Source: Candidatus Poseidoniaceae archaeon (GTDB taxonomy: Archaea; Thermoplasmatota; Poseidoniia; Poseidoniales; Poseidoniaceae). From it: DNA of 35,447 nucleotides. The notes beneath the pieces are model-generated. The model was not told the DNA's origin. It ran no database searches and worked only from the letters and a program-made list of their open reading frames with translations. Shown piece by piece: positions 19,001 through 27,843 of this stretch (position 1 is its first letter; every line of letters starts with the position of its first letter). The translations under genes were made by a program, and so were the position numbers. The stretch covers positions 1 through 35,447 of the forward strand of contig CALKDX010000004.1 of NCBI GenBank assembly GCA_938084455.1, read 5' to 3'.

Positions 19001-22000
19001 GGCGATGTCAATGGTATGGGCCTCATTGGCGACATCATCATGATCAGCGTAGCCTCTCAAAACTGGTGGGAGGTTGATGGTTCCGGTGGCATCGCCCAAT
19101 TCAACACAAGCAACGGTTCTTGGGGTGAAAACATTCTGCCAATTGGGCAAGTGGACCGCGTGACTGCTTACCAATCCTCAACCGGAAACATGTGGGTTTC
19201 ATGGGGCGAAAACTCCCTTCAATACATGGACGCTAATGGGACACTGCTCGGCGAATGGGACGATGATGACTTCGATTTCCCAATCCGAGAAATTATCGAA
19301 TATGATGGCGAGGTTTTATTCGCAACCGTAGAAGGAGTTGCGAGGTTCAACGAATCATCAAACCAATGGCTCACGATGTGGGAGGAAGGTTCTGGCCTTC
19401 CAAACAACGCAGGTGAACAGATCTACGAACTCTGGACCGATGGTACAAACTTGGTTGTTGGTGGCGGCGAAGTCAGTGGGTTCGGCCAATTCAGGAATGG
19501 CGCCATTTCTCACTGGGATGGAACCACGTGGAACGATTATTCCACAGGTCAAAACGGCATCCCGAACGGTTATCCAATCACGATGACAGAATGTGCAGGT
19601 TTGCTTCACATTGGCATCTATGCCAATAACGGCGGTGTTGCCCGATTTGACATGGCAAATGACTCTTTCTTAGGCACCTTCACGACAAGCGACTGGAACG
19701 AGAACTATGGAGAGGTTTCCGGCGTTGCTTGCGATGGCACTGACACCCTCTACGTCTCATTCTATGAGGACGAAGCAGACATCAAGAAGTACAGTTACTC
19801 CAGCAATGGATGGTTGAGTCCAATCACGACAGTGAACCACAATCTTCCAAGCGACAGGGTGTGGTGGGACGCTATTGACTACGCCAACGGCATGCTCGTG
19901 CTTGGACATGGCATCGGCACCAGTGGCGACAACGTCATCGGTGGAGGCTACAGCGCTGTGGCCACATCTGGATCATCCACTGCTCAAGTGAATTTCAACG
20001 GGCAAGGATCATCTGTGACTTCATTCCAGTGGCTCACCAACGAATGGCTCATTGGCCAAGCCGGCGGCTCGTCAGGATACAGCCACGTCGACACCATCAG
20101 TTCACTCGGGCAAAACACCTTGCTTGACTTCCCTGGACTTGTCAGTGGCCAGGTCACCTCGATGGCTGGCAATTCCACTCACATCTGGGTTGCGACTGAA
20201 GGGGCAAGCCAGGGCTTCGGCCAAAATGGCGCATCCTCTGGTGCTGGTCTTCTTCAAGGCGAGCGACAGGCAGACGGAACAATCGACTGGCAAGATGGCT
20301 GGACAATGACCGCAAACAGTGTTGCAAAGGACATGGAACTGATTGGTACAGATTTGTACATCACAACAACACCAACAGGACTGTACAAACTCGATACGCT
20401 CAACGGAATGATAATGCGACTCAACGGTGGCCTCCACTCAAATATGGATGGATTATTCGTCAATGGAAACACCCTTGTCATTGGACTGCAAGGAAGCTCG
20501 GGGTCTGCTGCAGGTGTCCAACTCTACGACATTGCAACAGGTTTCGGCAATGGCAAATTACTCGGAGGACTCCCTTCAAACGTCATCAACGCTTTCGCAG
20601 AAACAAGTTCAACCCTCTACATCGCAACCAATGGAGGCGTTGGCCGGTGGAATTGGGCTGCTAACGATTGGATTAACCCGCTCACAACAAGCGATGGCCT
20701 CCCCACCAATGTCGTCGAAGACATCCAAGTGATTGGCACTGACTTGTGGATGGCAACCGCAGCAGGGGTTGTCAAAATGGACACCCTCACAAACGCTACA
20801 ACGCTCTATTCGAGCGGAACAGGTTTGATGGCGACCTCAGCCCAATCCCTCACCACTGCAACGCAGACCACCACCGATAACTCTGGAACGACGACCACGG
20901 TAACCACCCTCTTCATCGGCCATGATGGCGCTGGGGCTGAACGCCCGGGAGTGACCTCGGTCGAGGACACAAGCGGAGCAATCCAGTGGCACAAATTCGA
21001 TCAGTTGCCGTCCAACACCATCGACGCCCTTGCTTCTGATTGGTGGGGCCTTCACATCGCAACTGATGTGGGCCCAATGACCCATTACAACGGCCAGAGC
21101 AACCAACTCGAAGACGGCGTGCCGTCCTTCCAAGTAGCAGGCTGGCCAATTCAGAAGATGGTCAGCGATGGAGATCATGTCTTGGCCATCGGCGAAAATG
21201 GAGCATCGATTCTGAGTGCCAGAACCCCCACTCATGCAACGCTCAAGGTCTTCCAAGAAACTGATCTGACTGGCGGAACAATCACCTCTGACGCAGTGTG
21301 GTTGACAACAGGGGAAATTGGCTTGTTCGGCTTTGAAAACAACGCACAATACACCGAGATGGACCGATTCACGCTCCGAAAAGCAAACCCGTTGAACGTT
21401 GGCTTCAATCTACAATCCTTGGACATCAGCGACATGACTCATCCTGGCATGGCCATTCAGTTGGCGGACCTCGACAACCCCGTTGCCCTCGACCCGTCTT
21501 TTGGTGTCGCAGGCACCAACGGCATCTTGTTCCAAACAGTGCCGTTGGCCTTTACCTCACCCGTCAATTACGCAGCAACATGGGCTAAATCAGTGAGTCT
21601 GAAGTACAACGCTACGATCGAACTGAACAACAACCCAGACTTCGAAACCACCATGCAACTTGCCGTCGACAATGGCATCATTGTCAACGGAACTCAATTC
21701 GTGCAACTCACTTTGCGCTCACCAGCCAATGGGTCCATGCATGTGCGCCTCATTTACGACTATGTCAAGACTGAAACACCGATTGCCCTGTCTGAACTCA
21801 TCGATCGCCCAGACGATGGTGGCGGAGCCTTGATTGCGGAATGGAGCCTTGTTCACGACGATGATTTTGCGCGCTACCTCGTGTATGTGAATGAAGGTGC
21901 AGTTTGGGACCCAAACGGCATCACGGTTGACTACCTCAGCACGCGAACCGTGGACAAAGCCATATCACTTCACAGTCGACTTTCGAGCGAAGTCACAACG

Positions 22001-24394
22001 GCAAACGGAATCGACTTGGTTGATGGCACAGATTACTATGCTGTTGTCGTTGTCGAATACGACGATGGGCGCTTAGGTATTCCATCGCCAGTGATTGGCC
22101 CAGCCTCACCAAGTGATGAAGTTCCACTTCCGCCCATTTGGGCTACTGCGGGGCCCCATGAGGGCGGAGAGGACGGCGATCTTGATGTCGAATGGTCGCG
22201 GTGCACAAGCCTTGACCTTCTGCAAACTAACATCTATGCATCCACTCAACCAATGACCGATGTCTTGGGCTTAACACCCGAGGCTGGAGTCATGAGGATG
22301 GAGGGGAATTCCACTGTATTGTCCCTCTCGCCCGGCCAGCCATATTGGCTTGGATTGACTTGCGTCGACGAGGCTGGTCAAGAGGATTTGATGAACGCCC
22401 TCATCGTTGGACCGTTTGTCCCAACCGGTGGACTCAATGACAACACGCCTCCACCGAAGATGGAGAATGTTGCCGCCATTGACACCCCGGATGACGAGGG
22501 TGGACGAATCACCGTTTCATGGGATGCGAACCCTGCTGAAGACTGCACCTTCTACACCATCTTCATGCGAACATGGGACGAAGCAGCAACTCAAATTGAC
22601 CAAAGTTCGATGCAAGTGATTACCGATTACGGCTTCACTCAAGCGAAGATCATCAATGATTGCTCAGAGGAGTCAGCCATCGTCACAAGCATTGATGGCG
22701 TCGCACTCCAAGACGGGCAAACCTACTATGTGGGCGTCGTAGCATACGATGACTGGCTCAACGCCAACCTTGTTGATGTCACCCTCGTGCAGGTGACGCC
22801 TCTACGAAACACAGCTGGAACAGGAACAATTCCCGATCGTATTTCCACCGTCCAAGCCTTCGACCATCCAGATGACGACGGGACTGCTATCGATGTGCTT
22901 TGGTCCATTTCAGATGCTGATGATTTCTCGCACTACACCGTTTGGGCGGCCGACCAACCAATCGCAGACCTTACAACAGCATGGGCAGCCTTTGGCGAAG
23001 ATCCTAATCGTTGTGGCTGCTTGAAAATCAACAAGCAGTGGGTCGATGAAGAGTTCAATCCAATTGAAATCACCCTCACCTCAGCCCTGTACAGCGGTAC
23101 AACCGGCATGATGGATTTGACTTCAGCAACACCACAATTGATTCAACCTGGAATCGAATTGTTCGTGGTCGTTACAGTGCATGACCTCTCTGGAAATGTG
23201 CACCTCACCGACCTCGTGGAAGCGACGGTCACCCCAATCGACAATGAACAAGACACTGAGGCCCCTGCAAGACTGGAATCACTCGAACTTGTTGACAGGC
23301 CTTCTGACGACGGCAGCGCTCTGTTGCTTGACTTCGAGTTGAGTGATGCGAGCGATGTCGGCTCGTACGAAGTCTATGCTGCAACATGGTCCTTCACAAG
23401 CGTAGGAACTGGAACATTAGGCCCGAGCGCACCGATTGCGATCCTCGAACGTTCCCCTGACCTCCCGCTCACCATTGACTTGGTTGCGGGAGATACACCA
23501 GTGATTCCTGGGCAGGAAATTTGGGCGGTTGTTGTCGTTCGTGACACGTCCGGTAACGCACTCACAAGCGACCTTGTGGTGGTTTCATCTCAATCGGTTG
23601 ACGATGGAGTCGATGAGCGGGGCGACTATCTTCCGGATGTTTCGGGGGTTACCCTTTCATGGGTTGATGAATCCAACATTTTGGTGACCTGGACATTGTC
23701 CTCTGACGACACCATTGAAAGTTACGTCATCTACATTGCAGAAAATGAGTATGATACGACCCTTGAAGCGACGTGGTTGGCCGATGTAAAGGCTTCCAAT
23801 TCCTTCTTAATCACCGCTGAGATATTTGAAGATTTGACCAACGCAAGTGCATGGTATGTCGGCGTCACAGTGCAAGACAATCTGTTCGAAAAGCAGGCCA
23901 TTAATCCGCAAAAGATTGACCCTATCAAAGGTGAAGGCGGCGACAGCACCCTTCCAGGAGATGGCAGCGATGGAGCTGATTTCTCGTCCTTGTTGACAAC
24001 ACCAAACCTCCTTGCAGCAGGGTTGTTCTTCGCAGCGATTATCCTCTTCATTGCAGTTGTCCGCACACGTGGAAACCAGCGCAGCCGATCGAAGTCGTGG
24101 GAACTTCAGGAAGCAACTTGGGGCATTCAAGACGACCAAGATTGGGGTGATGCATCGCCTGCCAATCCACCAGCTGCAGCACCGCCAATGGCACCTGCTG
24201 CTGCGCCAGCGACAGATATGTACGCACCTCAACAAACTCAGCAAGACATCTATGGGCGCCCTGCTTACCAACCAGCACAACCGGTTATGCAGCCCGTACA
24301 GAACAATGAGTTGTTGAACGAGTTAGGTGCTGGTCCTGCTCCAAAGCAACCAAGCAAGGGAATTGACACCTCTTTCTTAGATGATTTACTTTGA
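16052..24394 (+). CDS. Giant cell-surface protein: signal peptide, beta-propeller-like repeats, FN3-like modules, C-terminal TM and cytoplasmic tail
   Basis: ~2780 aa; start MNRRIALISPAGAGKRALMLVAIMLCSSVAPMMMAPGVSAHESAND; many LY(I/F)(A/G)T..GV.R.....W repeats; LLAAGLFFAAIILFIAVVRTRGNQR TM; tail rich in P/Q/A. Confidence 0.93.
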   Translation: MNRRIALISPAGAGKRALMLVAIMLCSSVAPMMMAPGVSAHESANDTVWPKSGSNDTGWVQLDAIGADPTTGTQATADWTLEFAPGADLSNVSFQVRVNGSDGLMIEEPMLLANDIGINLLDWRGLGSFGSSDSFAGANPYDGRLTPNSDSGATWTIPSDATITDLVIEALAPVDPAVSFEPIQLEIGAKAIHPDDGRMYLAILDDVLVLDYNNDPPIIDMIEFESDVLDMEIDTANNMIHFLTNDEGFSAISLTDSGSQVVLPDSDDPEFIDMDQFTITSGGVFAAGESGLFSWTSGAWSEIDALGGSSILDMLEVDGVLYIATDGDGVMRYSVANGVMLSDWSTANSLHSDEITSMLVSGNQLVMASSDAGLARYDWSSGFWLSTWNSGNWLSSNDVTGLARSGNTLYILNGDALHTYNAASNVFSGSQTIDAFGLAGTGDELILWPNSGARSPSSELILVSDGYGALVELTPGSTPLNTGVLLLGSGPTSGQMIDSTELDGVLFVATDDQYLNRFDTQASRWIEPVFIGADITKLSNDGTHVYIAAENGAHQMHNNGTVLQTWDTSNTLLSSNDVTVVQSDGSTVIVLNEFYSEFLAINLTGSQPAVFESIVLDTGSVTDAAIHANIAYVGTQNDGLLRYDIANDTWLTPWISTGINGANDVPVAVVGDILYFGIPGYGVARKDLSTNEILLPLTQSSNTGSGSSTEILPSDTIYSLEANGNVLYIGTSFGAVEWDEAGSSADSFQIGRNWDERPQQFFDFVVVGSNVYAATNIGVCKFPTGTLDIEECLNVYDGMPNWATYSIGVGSNTYLFGGTNSGVGIITISPFDVVGEWTAGEQTNNAPVVVVGDVAFIALDGIGIARYDIPNDEWLTLWTDDNFLDGGNEDATALSVDLNPNYIWIGGADGFQLLNATTGAEVYDIEKSSNLFAGNGDPLDMILKGNIMYYHDGASSDNLYRFDAQNFTALSALDAGAQIGQNNGDVNGMGLIGDIIMISVASQNWWEVDGSGGIAQFNTSNGSWGENILPIGQVDRVTAYQSSTGNMWVSWGENSLQYMDANGTLLGEWDDDDFDFPIREIIEYDGEVLFATVEGVARFNESSNQWLTMWEEGSGLPNNAGEQIYELWTDGTNLVVGGGEVSGFGQFRNGAISHWDGTTWNDYSTGQNGIPNGYPITMTECAGLLHIGIYANNGGVARFDMANDSFLGTFTTSDWNENYGEVSGVACDGTDTLYVSFYEDEADIKKYSYSSNGWLSPITTVNHNLPSDRVWWDAIDYANGMLVLGHGIGTSGDNVIGGGYSAVATSGSSTAQVNFNGQGSSVTSFQWLTNEWLIGQAGGSSGYSHVDTISSLGQNTLLDFPGLVSGQVTSMAGNSTHIWVATEGASQGFGQNGASSGAGLLQGERQADGTIDWQDGWTMTANSVAKDMELIGTDLYITTTPTGLYKLDTLNGMIMRLNGGLHSNMDGLFVNGNTLVIGLQGSSGSAAGVQLYDIATGFGNGKLLGGLPSNVINAFAETSSTLYIATNGGVGRWNWAANDWINPLTTSDGLPTNVVEDIQVIGTDLWMATAAGVVKMDTLTNATTLYSSGTGLMATSAQSLTTATQTTTDNSGTTTTVTTLFIGHDGAGAERPGVTSVEDTSGAIQWHKFDQLPSNTIDALASDWWGLHIATDVGPMTHYNGQSNQLEDGVPSFQVAGWPIQKMVSDGDHVLAIGENGASILSARTPTHATLKVFQETDLTGGTITSDAVWLTTGEIGLFGFENNAQYTEMDRFTLRKANPLNVGFNLQSLDISDMTHPGMAIQLADLDNPVALDPSFGVAGTNGILFQTVPLAFTSPVNYAATWAKSVSLKYNATIELNNNPDFETTMQLAVDNGIIVNGTQFVQLTLRSPANGSMHVRLIYDYVKTETPIALSELIDRPDDGGGALIAEWSLVHDDDFARYLVYVNEGAVWDPNGITVDYLSTRTVDKAISLHSRLSSEVTTANGIDLVDGTDYYAVVVVEYDDGRLGIPSPVIGPASPSDEVPLPPIWATAGPHEGGEDGDLDVEWSRCTSLDLLQTNIYASTQPMTDVLGLTPEAGVMRMEGNSTVLSLSPGQPYWLGLTCVDEAGQEDLMNALIVGPFVPTGGLNDNTPPPKMENVAAIDTPDDEGGRITVSWDANPAEDCTFYTIFMRTWDEAATQIDQSSMQVITDYGFTQAKIINDCSEESAIVTSIDGVALQDGQTYYVGVVAYDDWLNANLVDVTLVQVTPLRNTAGTGTIPDRISTVQAFDHPDDDGTAIDVLWSISDADDFSHYTVWAADQPIADLTTAWAAFGEDPNRCGCLKINKQWVDEEFNPIEITLTSALYSGTTGMMDLTSATPQLIQPGIELFVVVTVHDLSGNVHLTDLVEATVTPIDNEQDTEAPARLESLELVDRPSDDGSALLLDFELSDASDVGSYEVYAATWSFTSVGTGTLGPSAPIAILERSPDLPLTIDLVAGDTPVIPGQEIWAVVVVRDTSGNALTSDLVVVSSQSVDDGVDERGDYLPDVSGVTLSWVDESNILVTWTLSSDDTIESYVIYIAENEYDTTLEATWLADVKASNSFLITAEIFEDLTNASAWYVGVTVQDNLFEKQAINPQKIDPIKGEGGDSTLPGDGSDGADFSSLLTTPNLLAAGLFFAAIILFIAVVRTRGNQRSRSKSWELQEATWGIQDDQDWGDASPANPPAAAPPMAPAAAPATDMYAPQQTQQDIYGRPAYQPAQPVMQPVQNNELLNELGAGPAPKQPSKGIDTSFLDDLL
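21775..23935 (+). repeat. About six tandem FN3-like modules (~110-145 aa period) within the giant surface protein
   Basis: Recurring starts: LSELIDRPDDGGGALIAEWSL, WATAGPHEGGEDGDLDVEWSR, VAAIDTPDDEGGRITVSWDA, VQAFDHPDDDGTAIDVLWSI, LELVDRPSDDGSALLLDFEL, VTLSWVDESNILVTWTL. Confidence 0.75.
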
Positions 24395-24414
24395 GATGAA
24401 GGGGGACTGACTCG

Positions 24415-25182
24415 GTGCCTACCAACCCGCGAGACAAGGTGTTCACCACGCTTGTATGGGATGGGGGAAGCCACCTTGCTGACCTCCAACTCCACCTAGA
24501 GCGGATGGAAAAGCATGCTAAGCGGCTACGAATTGCTTGGCCTGAACATATTCTATCCATGCTTGATGCAGCATGGAGCATAGCAGAACCTAGCCCTGCC
24601 CCACCGCAGTTTCACCCCTACGGTCTGATTCGACTTGAACTCTCGAGGGAGGGCCACATCGCAATTCAATCCCGCCAGTTTGTTCTTAGAAACGATGAAT
24701 TTGAGGCTGTCACTGTCCCTGCACCCCGGTGGTCTCCGAAGATCAACGGAACAAAGCACGGTGACTGGGAACCGTATGTTGAGGCAACAAAACATGCAGA
24801 TGCGAAGGGGTCCGATCTTGCCTTACTGGTCCACGGATTTGCCATCATTGACGCAGACCGTGCAACCCCACTCGTGATTGACGAAGACGGTACGGCATGG
24901 CTTGCAGCTGAAGAGGAAGGTGGAGTGCAGAGCGTCACTGCCGACATTCTTACGCCGCTGTTGGAGGCCTCTGGAGTTCCGGTTCACCGCGGCCGGTTGA
25001 ATGAACGGATGGTGGCACGAGCGTTGGAAATGGTGGCCATCGGCAGTGGAGTTGGCGCTTCACGAATTGCATCGATAGATGGAGAAACGATTGGAAATGG
25101 ACAGGAGTTCACACAGAAGTGCCAAGCAATGTTGACCCAACATTATCAAAATGAGAACGCTTGGACTCATGTGGGGGCTTGA
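24415..25182 (+). CDS. pabC: Class IV aminotransferase fold, 4-amino-4-deoxychorismate lyase-like
   Basis: GTG start; EATKHADAKGSDLALLV, VPVHRGRLNERMVARALEMVAIGSGVGASRIASIDGETIGNGQ; directly upstream of pabB-pabA fusion. Confidence 0.82.
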   Translation: MPTNPRDKVFTTLVWDGGSHLADLQLHLERMEKHAKRLRIAWPEHILSMLDAAWSIAEPSPAPPQFHPYGLIRLELSREGHIAIQSRQFVLRNDEFEAVTVPAPRWSPKINGTKHGDWEPYVEATKHADAKGSDLALLVHGFAIIDADRATPLVIDEDGTAWLAAEEEGGVQSVTADILTPLLEASGVPVHRGRLNERMVARALEMVAIGSGVGASRIASIDGETIGNGQEFTQKCQAMLTQHYQNENAWTHVGA

Positions 25183-27419
25183 CCATCGAAGAACGCTTGG
25201 TAACCCTCTTGCATCATCTGAACGAGGTGGGCCTCATTGGTCCGAATGCGTTCAAGTTCGGAGGTCCTGATGAGTTGTTGCTAATTTCTGGGGGACCAGC
25301 CTCCCACCTTGCAAAAGCCTCGATGCTTTGTGGCCCGTCTCGTCGAAGATTGGTCGTCGTTCAACCAAAAATCCAACCTTCACCACCTCATTCTCCAAGT
25401 AAAGGAGATGTTCGCCTCACCTCACAAACCTCGCAATTGGTTGGACGTATTGAAGAGTGGAAACATGGATGTTGGTACCATGCCACCACTATTTTTGACG
25501 AAACGCTTGCGGGTTTGTTGGAAAAGCTCCAGGCCTTCTCAACCCAAACCGAATTTGAAGGCACACCTCTCCCTGAATTGCCTAAGCGTCCATTCTGGTC
25601 TGGTTGCCTTGCGTATGATTTGGTTCAGTGGACTCAGCCTTTGGCGCTTCAACACCCACCTGAGGAGGGGACGATTTTGTGCGTTCTGTTCTTTGTTGAA
25701 CGGTACCTCGCTGAGGACAAATCAACCGGGGAACTTCACGCCTTTTCAATCAAGGGTGATGACTGGTCGCAACGGGTAGGCTCTGAACTTAGCCAAGCGC
25801 AACAAAAGAGCCTCGGCGTTCAGACACTAAATCCTCATCCTGAATCATCCAACATGACGGACCAAGAACACAAAAACGGAATTGAGGCCATCCGCACAAG
25901 CATCGCTGCAGGTCAAATGTATCAGGTCAACCTCGGACGCTGGTGGCGAGGGCAATTAAACGAGCATCCAAGGATCATTTTCCAACGGCTTTGCGCCACG
26001 AATCCAGCGCCGTTTTCTGCTTACATGCATTCTGAAGATCTCGGCCTTGCCTTGGTAAGTTCGTCACCAGAGTCTTTGCTTCAATGCGATGGAGTTCAAC
26101 TGCGCACAGCACCAATCAAAGGCACTCGTCCAAGAGGTGAGACGCCACAAGAAGAACTCCTGCTTCGCGAGGAAATGATCAATGACGAAAAAGAGCGTGC
26201 TGAACACAGAATGCTTGTGGATTTGATGCGAAACGATTTGGGTTCGGTGTGTGCTGTTGGGAGTGTCGAAGTTGAGCGATTTGACGTCGAGGCTTATGCC
26301 AATGTGCAGCATCTCGTGTCTCAAGTCACAGGAAATTTGGTCCCCGGAAACACACCGTTTGACGCACTTGAAGCAATCTTCCCCGGTGGAAGCATCACCG
26401 GATGTCCGAGAACCGTTGTGTGCGCTACCATTGATGAGCTTGAACAGACACCTCGCTCTTTTTGGACCGGATCAATTGGTTGGTTTGACCCCTACAGCGG
26501 AGCTGGAACATGGAACATCCTCATTCGGACCTTAATCGCAACAAGAGTTCGCAAACAGTGGCACGGTGCCATCGCAGCAGGAGGTGGCATCACGATTGGT
26601 TCGGTTGCTGAAGAAGAAATTAAGGAAGCCAAGTGGAAGGCTGCAGCCTTGCGCAAAGCGTGCGGTTGGAATTTAGATGATCGTGCGTCATTGCCACAAG
26701 GTCAGTTGGCCATTCATCATCTCATTCCCGAAGAAGCACCTCCCTCAACCGCACCTCACGGGACGGTGATGATCGACACAGTTGACCTCCAGATTGAGAA
26801 ATGTGTGTTGCTTATTGACAATCTCGATTCCTTCACCCAAAACATTGCACATGCTGTGGCCGGACGAGGACATAACGTCGTCATCCATCGTTCCAGAACC
26901 AGTGATCGACCTGTTGAGGTGCCCATTGGTGAGGTTGAACAACTGCTTCAACGGCTCAAACCAACGCATGTGATCTTAGGCCCCGGGCCGGGCGAACCAA
27001 GCCATTCAGCACTGACCATGGACATTGCAAAGCAAGCCATTCGGGGTGAAATTTCAATCCCTGTTTTGGGCATCTGCCTTGGGCATCAAGCCATCGGTCT
27101 AGCAGCAGGAATGAGCCTAAACCAAACACCATCGGGTCCGGTCCATGGCTCTCCGAGAAACATTACTCATACTGGCAACGGGCTGTTTGAAGGCCTCAAT
27201 TCCCCCCATCCATTTACGTTGTACAACTCACTGATTGTAGCGTCTGGGTCTGGCGATGAGTTGCTAGAAACAGCCCATCTCGAAGGTACGGGTGAAATCA
27301 TGGCCATTGCGCATTCAGAGCACTCCGTGGTCGGTGTTCAATTCCACCCCGAGTCGGTTGGCTCACCAGAAGGCATCACCCTGCTTGCCAATTTCCTCAG
27401 GATGGAAGCGGATGCTTGA
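25179..27419 (+). CDS. pabB: Aminodeoxychorismate synthase: PabB-PabA fusion
   Basis: Chorismate-binding domain with PIKGTRPRG (PabB-type Lys), C-terminal class I GATase with LGPGPGEPSHS, GICLGHQAIGLAAG, VQFHPESVGSPEG. Probable TTG start overlapping pabC stop. Confidence 0.92.
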   Translation: MTIEERLVTLLHHLNEVGLIGPNAFKFGGPDELLLISGGPASHLAKASMLCGPSRRRLVVVQPKIQPSPPHSPSKGDVRLTSQTSQLVGRIEEWKHGCWYHATTIFDETLAGLLEKLQAFSTQTEFEGTPLPELPKRPFWSGCLAYDLVQWTQPLALQHPPEEGTILCVLFFVERYLAEDKSTGELHAFSIKGDDWSQRVGSELSQAQQKSLGVQTLNPHPESSNMTDQEHKNGIEAIRTSIAAGQMYQVNLGRWWRGQLNEHPRIIFQRLCATNPAPFSAYMHSEDLGLALVSSSPESLLQCDGVQLRTAPIKGTRPRGETPQEELLLREEMINDEKERAEHRMLVDLMRNDLGSVCAVGSVEVERFDVEAYANVQHLVSQVTGNLVPGNTPFDALEAIFPGGSITGCPRTVVCATIDELEQTPRSFWTGSIGWFDPYSGAGTWNILIRTLIATRVRKQWHGAIAAGGGITIGSVAEEEIKEAKWKAAALRKACGWNLDDRASLPQGQLAIHHLIPEEAPPSTAPHGTVMIDTVDLQIEKCVLLIDNLDSFTQNIAHAVAGRGHNVVIHRSRTSDRPVEVPIGEVEQLLQRLKPTHVILGPGPGEPSHSALTMDIAKQAIRGEISIPVLGICLGHQAIGLAAGMSLNQTPSGPVHGSPRNITHTGNGLFEGLNSPHPFTLYNSLIVASGSGDELLETAHLEGTGEIMAIAHSEHSVVGVQFHPESVGSPEGITLLANFLRMEADA

Positions 27420-27456
27420 AGAATCGTGAGCATTTCGGAGGCTATGAGGGAAGACC

Positions 27457-27843
27457 ATGCCAAGTTGCCGTTACTGTTCGAGCACCTACCCACGTGAACA
27501 ATTCATTCATGGAAACGGGCCTATGACACAAGTCTGCGTGCGCTGTGGTTTGGAAAAGGGACTTGTCTCAAAAGAAGACGCTGCGAACATGTACGACGGG
27601 GGATTAGGCAGTGCCCGTCTTCAAACTCTCGCTCGGCGATACAGTATTTTCCTGTACATTCCGTTGCTCTGGACCCTTTGGATAATGGTGATTCGAGATG
27701 TTCAACCATGGGGCTTGTATTTCTTGCTCATTTTGCTCGCCTTGACGCTCTTGACACCTGTTTGGTTCATCTACCGAGGCGGGCAATATTCTGGCGACAT
27801 GGCTCGTTTAACCCCTGCCTACGATCGACCAAAAGGCCACTGA
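27457..27843 (+). CDS. Zinc-ribbon membrane protein
   Basis: 128 aa; CRYCSS...CVRCG Cys pairs followed by two TM helices. Confidence 0.75.
   Translation: MPSCRYCSSTYPREQFIHGNGPMTQVCVRCGLEKGLVSKEDAANMYDGGLGSARLQTLARRYSIFLYIPLLWTLWIMVIRDVQPWGLYFLLILLALTLLTPVWFIYRGGQYSGDMARLTPAYDRPKGH

Noticed and set aside
16771-24280. Many overlapping ORFs on both strands inside 16052-24394
   Set aside because: All nested in the giant surface-protein gene; Cys/His/Trp-rich compositions typical of shadow frames.
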